A stretch of DNA of 44,470 nt from an uncultured Porphyromonadaceae bacterium. GTDB taxonomy: Bacteria; Bacteroidota; Bacteroidia; Bacteroidales; Muribaculaceae. Where the stretch lies: contig CALKRW010000059.1 of assembly GCA_937989585.1 (NCBI GenBank), positions 1 through 44,470 of the forward strand. The letters run 5' to 3'. Position numbers and translations under genes: made by a program. Shown one piece after another: positions 40,968 to 44,470 of this stretch (positions are counted from its first letter, which is position 1; each line of letters starts with the position of its first letter). The notes beneath the pieces were generated by a model. The model was given only the letters and a program-made list of their open reading frames with translations, was not told where the DNA came from and searched no databases.

Positions 40968-41675
40968 TCAATCTTCATTCTTTTTCTCGGGTTTGGGGAG
41001 AAGCCGCAGTATGCCCTTGAGTTCTTGATACTTTTTGTCAGAATACTCCCCCAATATGCTGTTCCTTGAATAATATGTGTCGGGCATTTCCTTTAATGCC
41101 TTTATTACGTCTTTTTGAAAAAAAGGTTTTGCAGCGTCCGGCGCATAAAAATTAACCGTGTCTTTTGATGCGATATCTGAATATTGATCACCGATTCTAT
41201 AGTCCAGCCAGAATGTGAATATGTCACGGCAGTCGTATTTGATGTTTTTGTAGAAGTCGCATAACTTGCGCGCATCGCTTCGCAACAAATATTCGGGTGG
41301 AGGATAAGATCCGTCAGGATTGGTGCTAATTGGCACATCGGCAATGTGGGACATGAATCCCAAAATATATAACGTCAAAGGGTCCTTGACATGAATAATA
41401 TCTTTTCGTGGCACACTATCGGGTACTAAATATTTTACAATACCGTGCTTCGTGCCGTCGTAAATCCCGAAAACGGTAGTGTCCGAAGGATTCTCCTTCC
41501 TATCGGCAAATTTGTCAAGAGTCGTTACGATCGATTCTATGCTGTCGCACAATGCTTTCGGCGAAAGTATTTCATACGGGTCCACTACCGGCCAGTCAAT
41601 GGTATAGCCGTAGTTTTCCTCGACCGCTGTTGTCACGAATAACAGTGAAATAAGCAGATAAAGCGTTTTCCTCAT
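40968..41675 (-). CDS. Small secreted protein of unknown function
   Basis: The protein has 235 residues. A signal peptide covers residues 1-17 (LYLLISLLFVTTAV). The mature part has an N-terminal Trp-Pro stretch (YTIDWPVVDPYEILSP), several Tyr/Asp-rich segments and a basic tail. No family is recognised. AT-rich like its neighbours on the right. It stands alone on the minus strand. Confidence 0.6.
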   Translation of the reverse strand: MRKTLYLLISLLFVTTAVEENYGYTIDWPVVDPYEILSPKALCDSIESIVTTLDKFADRKENPSDTTVFGIYDGTKHGIVKYLVPDSVPRKDIIHVKDPLTLYILGFMSHIADVPISTNPDGSYPPPEYLLRSDARKLCDFYKNIKYDCRDIFTFWLDYRIGDQYSDIASKDTVNFYAPDAAKPFFQKDVIKALKEMPDTYYSRNSILGEYSDKKYQELKGILRLLPKPEKKNED

Positions 41676-41772
41676 AATCTCAATAATGAAAATAAGTCCT
41701 TAAATACGTTTTAGGCATGAATAGTCCAACCAGTGTGTCTCGTAAACTTATTATAAATGTTTGCGTCATAAT

Positions 41773-42816
41773 TTATTTGTTGAAATTTACACATGTATTC
41801 CCTCTGATTTTACTATTCAGATTTTTGAGACTGCTTATCAACTCTTCAAATGATACAGACTCGCCATAAATCATGTGCAATCGCATATTCTCATAGTCGG
41901 ATTCCCATTGTTCGATAATCGCATCAGGCGGAATTATATTGAGCGTGTCAGGATAAAGTGTGTCATAATCGAAACCACGCAAACCTATGAATGTGCGGCG
42001 ATGTTCTACAACCTGACGGTAGAGTTCCGCATCATTGATAGCACGGTCGGCTATCGGAGTCTTCAGAATCTGCCCGATATCATACATGTGGCGTGACATA
42101 CGCGCCACTCTGATTAAATCCTTTGGTTTGGCGAATTCCTCATGAAGCAGGAATACCTTTTCAAGAAAGGTGCGTTCGGGAAGCACTGCACGAACCATGA
42201 ACTTCCGTTCGGCAAAAGGCGCTTTCGGATATATCTGGTCTATCATTGAATCAAGAGCAATCTCACTTACCGGCTCGCTCATTGACCTTCCACTGACTTC
42301 CACTTTTACTTTCGGGAGGATATATTGATTGCCCTCCAAGCCATCAATGGAGACGGATAACACAGAATCATAGTTGATGTTTATGACTTCCGGGTCAGTC
42401 GTGGTGATGGGAGTGATTTCCACATTCACCTTGAACTTTTCTTTTGATATGCCGTTTTGGTATAACCGCTCTGTAATATCATGCTGCATGGTTTCACGGA
42501 CAAAGGAACAGGCGGCGCGACGCAACTTGTCGCTGATTTGAGTTTTGGATAATGTACCGCTGAAACCCAGATATTCCCGGTCAATGGCAATGTCTATATC
42601 TTCCGAAAAGCGGTCAATCAAATGCCAGCACTTACTTAGCGATGTACCACCTTTGAAAGACAGATGATCGGCATACGGCAGACTGAACATTGCGCGTAGG
42701 ACAGCCGTCACCCACCAGTCCTTTTCTATGACCTCTCGTTGTCTTATATTCAACTCTGTGGAAACACGGTCAAGTATATCCACACGGTCTGATGCTGATA
42801 GATCAATGAATTTCAT
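41773..42816 (-). CDS. AbiEii-type toxin, nucleotidyltransferase
   Basis: The protein has 347 residues. The nucleotidyltransferase site is clear: LSFKGGTSLSKCWHLIDRFSEDIDIAI, with the GG-T-S box and the DxD Asp pair. This is the toxin of type IV abortive-infection toxin-antitoxin systems (AbiE), which block growth of phage-infected cells. I start at the ATG at 42816, which gives a four-base ATGA overlap with the antitoxin gene; an in-frame GTG at 42840 lies inside the antitoxin. It is the second gene of the pair. Confidence 0.88.
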   Translation of the reverse strand: MKFIDLSASDRVDILDRVSTELNIRQREVIEKDWWVTAVLRAMFSLPYADHLSFKGGTSLSKCWHLIDRFSEDIDIAIDREYLGFSGTLSKTQISDKLRRAACSFVRETMQHDITERLYQNGISKEKFKVNVEITPITTTDPEVININYDSVLSVSIDGLEGNQYILPKVKVEVSGRSMSEPVSEIALDSMIDQIYPKAPFAERKFMVRAVLPERTFLEKVFLLHEEFAKPKDLIRVARMSRHMYDIGQILKTPIADRAINDAELYRQVVEHRRTFIGLRGFDYDTLYPDTLNIIPPDAIIEQWESDYENMRLHMIYGESVSFEELISSLKNLNSKIRGNTCVNFNK

Positions 42817-43418
42817 CGCTGCAATATCGTTTTTATCCACGTCGGAGCAAGCACTATATCATGATTGAAATCCTGCTCCGAAACATCTTCTGTTATCAAT
42901 TTTTTTATTATATCCTTCTGCTCTTTCGTTATGTTTTTCTCTCCAATCTCACGCATAGCGAGAACCGCCAGTTGCATCAGTTGGGATTGATAAGCGAATT
43001 TCCCCAAGTCGTTACTATGCCGGAATGTGATACTCTTACCCTCTCCAAACTTCATCTGCCGGGCAGAACCGTCTGTTATGTAAATGATATTAGCCGGAAC
43101 CTGTGTGGACAGTCCTAATTTGTTAAGCGCATAAACGCCGGTGGGAATGACACGCGCATTGTCCCGCCGCGCTATTTTCAAGGCAATGGCATCTAAGGAC
43201 GGTTCTCGTAGCGAACCATCCCACTTGTCATATGCAGGTATATAATAAATGCCTTTTGCAAAGCGACACAATGCCCCATTGCGGCACAAACGGCTTAATC
43301 CCGACCGTACTGCATCGGGAGTACCACACGTTGTGAAGTCGTCAGGGATAAATATTGTACCCTCCTTTGCGTGTTCCACAATATCGTACATCGCCTTGTA
43401 AGAACTGTTTGCTCCCAT
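42813..43418 (-). CDS. AbiEi-type antitoxin (DUF6088-like)
   Basis: The protein has 201 residues. The N-terminal part is a winged helix (about residues 15-70: IVEHAKEGTIFIPDDFTTCGTPDAVRSGLSRLC and RFAKGIYYIP), and the rest is an alpha/beta domain found in AbiEi-type antitoxins. It neutralises the toxin and represses its own promoter. It comes first, overlapping the toxin by four bases. A long palindrome at 43435-43463 lies at the promoter. Confidence 0.85.
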   Translation of the reverse strand: MGANSSYKAMYDIVEHAKEGTIFIPDDFTTCGTPDAVRSGLSRLCRNGALCRFAKGIYYIPAYDKWDGSLREPSLDAIALKIARRDNARVIPTGVYALNKLGLSTQVPANIIYITDGSARQMKFGEGKSITFRHSNDLGKFAYQSQLMQLAVLAMREIGEKNITKEQKDIIKKLITEDVSEQDFNHDIVLAPTWIKTILQR

Positions 43419-43434
43419 AATTTAATTGCATTTT

Positions 43435-43463
43435 TGCCACAAAATTAATGTTTTTTTGTGGCA
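43435..43463. promoter_or_regulatory. Operator-like palindrome over the AbiE promoter
   Basis: TGCCACAAAA and TTTTGTGGCA form inverted repeats with ten-base arms around a nine-base spacer, 17 bases before the antitoxin start. On the minus strand the -7 box TAATTTTG overlaps the palindrome. AbiEi antitoxins are known to bind inverted repeats at their own promoter, so this is a probable autoregulatory site. Confidence 0.65.
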
Positions 43464-43601
43464 TATCATAATTTCACATGGAATTATTCACAAACAAAAG
43501 ATCAATCACTAATATATACACCATACCAAACACCTCCCACAACCCTGACCTAAAACAACCTCATCCCTCTGTCTCCCAACCTAATCCCTCCTCCAACGAA
43601 C

Positions 43602-43636
43602 AAAAAAATCGAGACTACCCGACGTGGTAGCCTCGA
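43602..43636 (-). terminator. Terminator of the last secreted-protein gene
   Basis: On the minus strand TCGAG-G-CTACC pairs with GGTAG-T-CTCGA (one mismatch) and is followed by a run of seven T. It stands 76 bases after the stop codon at 43713. A good intrinsic terminator. Confidence 0.7.
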
Positions 43637-43712
43637 CTTAGCCTTCCATTAATCATAGTCACATTAGACTGATTATAAGACTGTTTTATATCTTTTCCCT
43701 TACGGGAGGGCA

Positions 43713-44411
43713 TTACCAATCAAAATGACTGTTTTCCTCTTCAGTAAATTCATCATACTCAATATCGTCCAGAAAGTAGCCCGTGTTGTGGTATAAACTT
43801 GAAATCTTATCTTCATTAAAGCAATCAGACATTGCGTCATCCACGGGAACATAACCCTGTCTTTCATCCTTTTCGTAACAGAGTTGATAATTGTATGTGA
43901 GTAATCGCACTATTTCTTCTCCGGGGATATAGACCTTCAACTCTATGATCAATCTATTAAATTCCGGCAGTCCGGTTCTGTATTTAATTACAATCTGATT
44001 TTTTGACAGGAGATCCTTTAAAATCTCTTCCTGATCAGGAGAATAGTATTTGAAAGGATACCGGTTGATATATTCCTCCTGCTTTTCTATTTCTTTTTTA
44101 TTCTCCTCTTTATGACCATCCGGTGAAATTATAATACGATAGTGTACATTTGCATCTAACACATTGACCGTGCGTGAATCTTTTCTGCAATCACGTAACC
44201 ACGCGACTGCTGCACGCAGACTTAATCCGCGCTTTTCTGACACTATATCATAATCACCATAAACATAACTGTAAGTAACACTATTTTTAATTATTGAATC
44301 CTGAAACTGTATGATTGACTTGGCAATATCTCTATTTACCGTCTTGCAATGACTGTCGACATTAGCACACAGACAACACAAAACAGCAATTAAGTGCAAG
44401 ATTTTCCGCAT
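43713..44411 (-). CDS. Secreted protein of unknown function
   Basis: The protein has 232 residues. A signal peptide is seen at MRKILHLIAVLCCLCANVDS. The mature part is hydrophilic and highly charged (EENKKEIEKQEEY), ending with a very acidic tail (DDIEYDEFTEEENSHFDW). No family is recognised. I start at 44411, where the signal begins; an ATG six codons earlier (44429) is possible. The AT-rich composition fits the accessory right end. Confidence 0.6.
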   Translation of the reverse strand: MRKILHLIAVLCCLCANVDSHCKTVNRDIAKSIIQFQDSIIKNSVTYSYVYGDYDIVSEKRGLSLRAAVAWLRDCRKDSRTVNVLDANVHYRIIISPDGHKEENKKEIEKQEEYINRYPFKYYSPDQEEILKDLLSKNQIVIKYRTGLPEFNRLIIELKVYIPGEEIVRLLTYNYQLCYEKDERQGYVPVDDAMSDCFNEDKISSLYHNTGYFLDDIEYDEFTEEENSHFDW

Positions 44412-44470
44412 GTTATATTTTCTTATCATTAATTTTTAGGGTCAGTCGGGGAGTGGGGGCGGTAGGGGGG

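Noticed and set aside
1..44470. tRNA, rRNA or CRISPR features
   Set aside because: I looked for tRNA-like cloverleaf ends, rRNA text and regularly spaced repeat-spacer units and saw none. The repeat groups found are only three or four copies with unequal or unique spacing and no cas genes.

Overview
The window reads as a chromosomal piece of a Bacteroidales bacterium, most likely Muribaculaceae-like. The reasons are Bacteroidetes-type promoters (TTTG, about 19-20 bases, TAnnTTTG), a lysS-gpsA-pgi-murI run, a DUF4465-type lipoprotein, a type IX-like sorting tail, and paired AAA/DUF4143 ATPases. Base composition is mosaic. A GC-rich housekeeping core (about 7,100-36,600) is interrupted by an AT-richer insert (about 11,100-13,900) and flanked by AT-rich accessory DNA on both sides.

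Left accessory part (1-7,110). A structured RNA leader precedes a zinc-ribbon membrane protein. Next comes a plasmid- or phage-like block with a RuvC-like nuclease, two overlapping winged-helix genes and an array of four GTACAC-N6-GTGTAC repeats. A gene-poor stretch follows, with a perfect 24-bp palindrome and what may be the end of a mobile element. Then come a membrane O-acyltransferase, a small protein of unknown function, and a two-gene ATPase plus candidate-nuclease cassette. The cassette sits between the small gene and a truncated paralogue of that gene.

Core (7,167-36,589). Genes here are for cell-wall recycling (LD-carboxypeptidase), phosphate uptake (Na/Pi transporter), an Asp/Glu racemase with an unusual active site, and a secreted pectate lyase with a small partner. 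They continue with murI, pgi, gpsA, lysS, a divergent lysA, then purD, a membrane protein and pdxB. After these come a DUF4465 lipoprotein and a tightly overlapping seven-gene efflux operon (TetR, TolC, HlyD, two ABC ATPases, two ABC-2 permeases) with a candidate operator, and a GH105 hydrolase. The pectate lyase and GH105 suggest pectin or rhamnogalacturonan use. Inside the core, a second copy of the structured leader drives an outer-membrane barrel gene, followed by an AAA/DUF4143 ATPase.

Right accessory part (36,649-44,470). Four secreted or lipoprotein genes of unknown function alternate with a second AAA/DUF4143 ATPase, which has three phased upstream repeats and is bracketed by a 26-bp direct repeat, and with an AbiE-type toxin-antitoxin pair whose promoter carries a palindrome.

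The most notable signals are two. The first is the pair of interleaved-helix (pseudoknot) RNA leaders at 131-397 and 11,192-11,443, whose helices are kept although their sequences differ. The second is the ATPase/nuclease-like cassette at 4,815-6,976 inserted behind a truncated gene copy. No rRNA, tRNA or CRISPR array was recognised.
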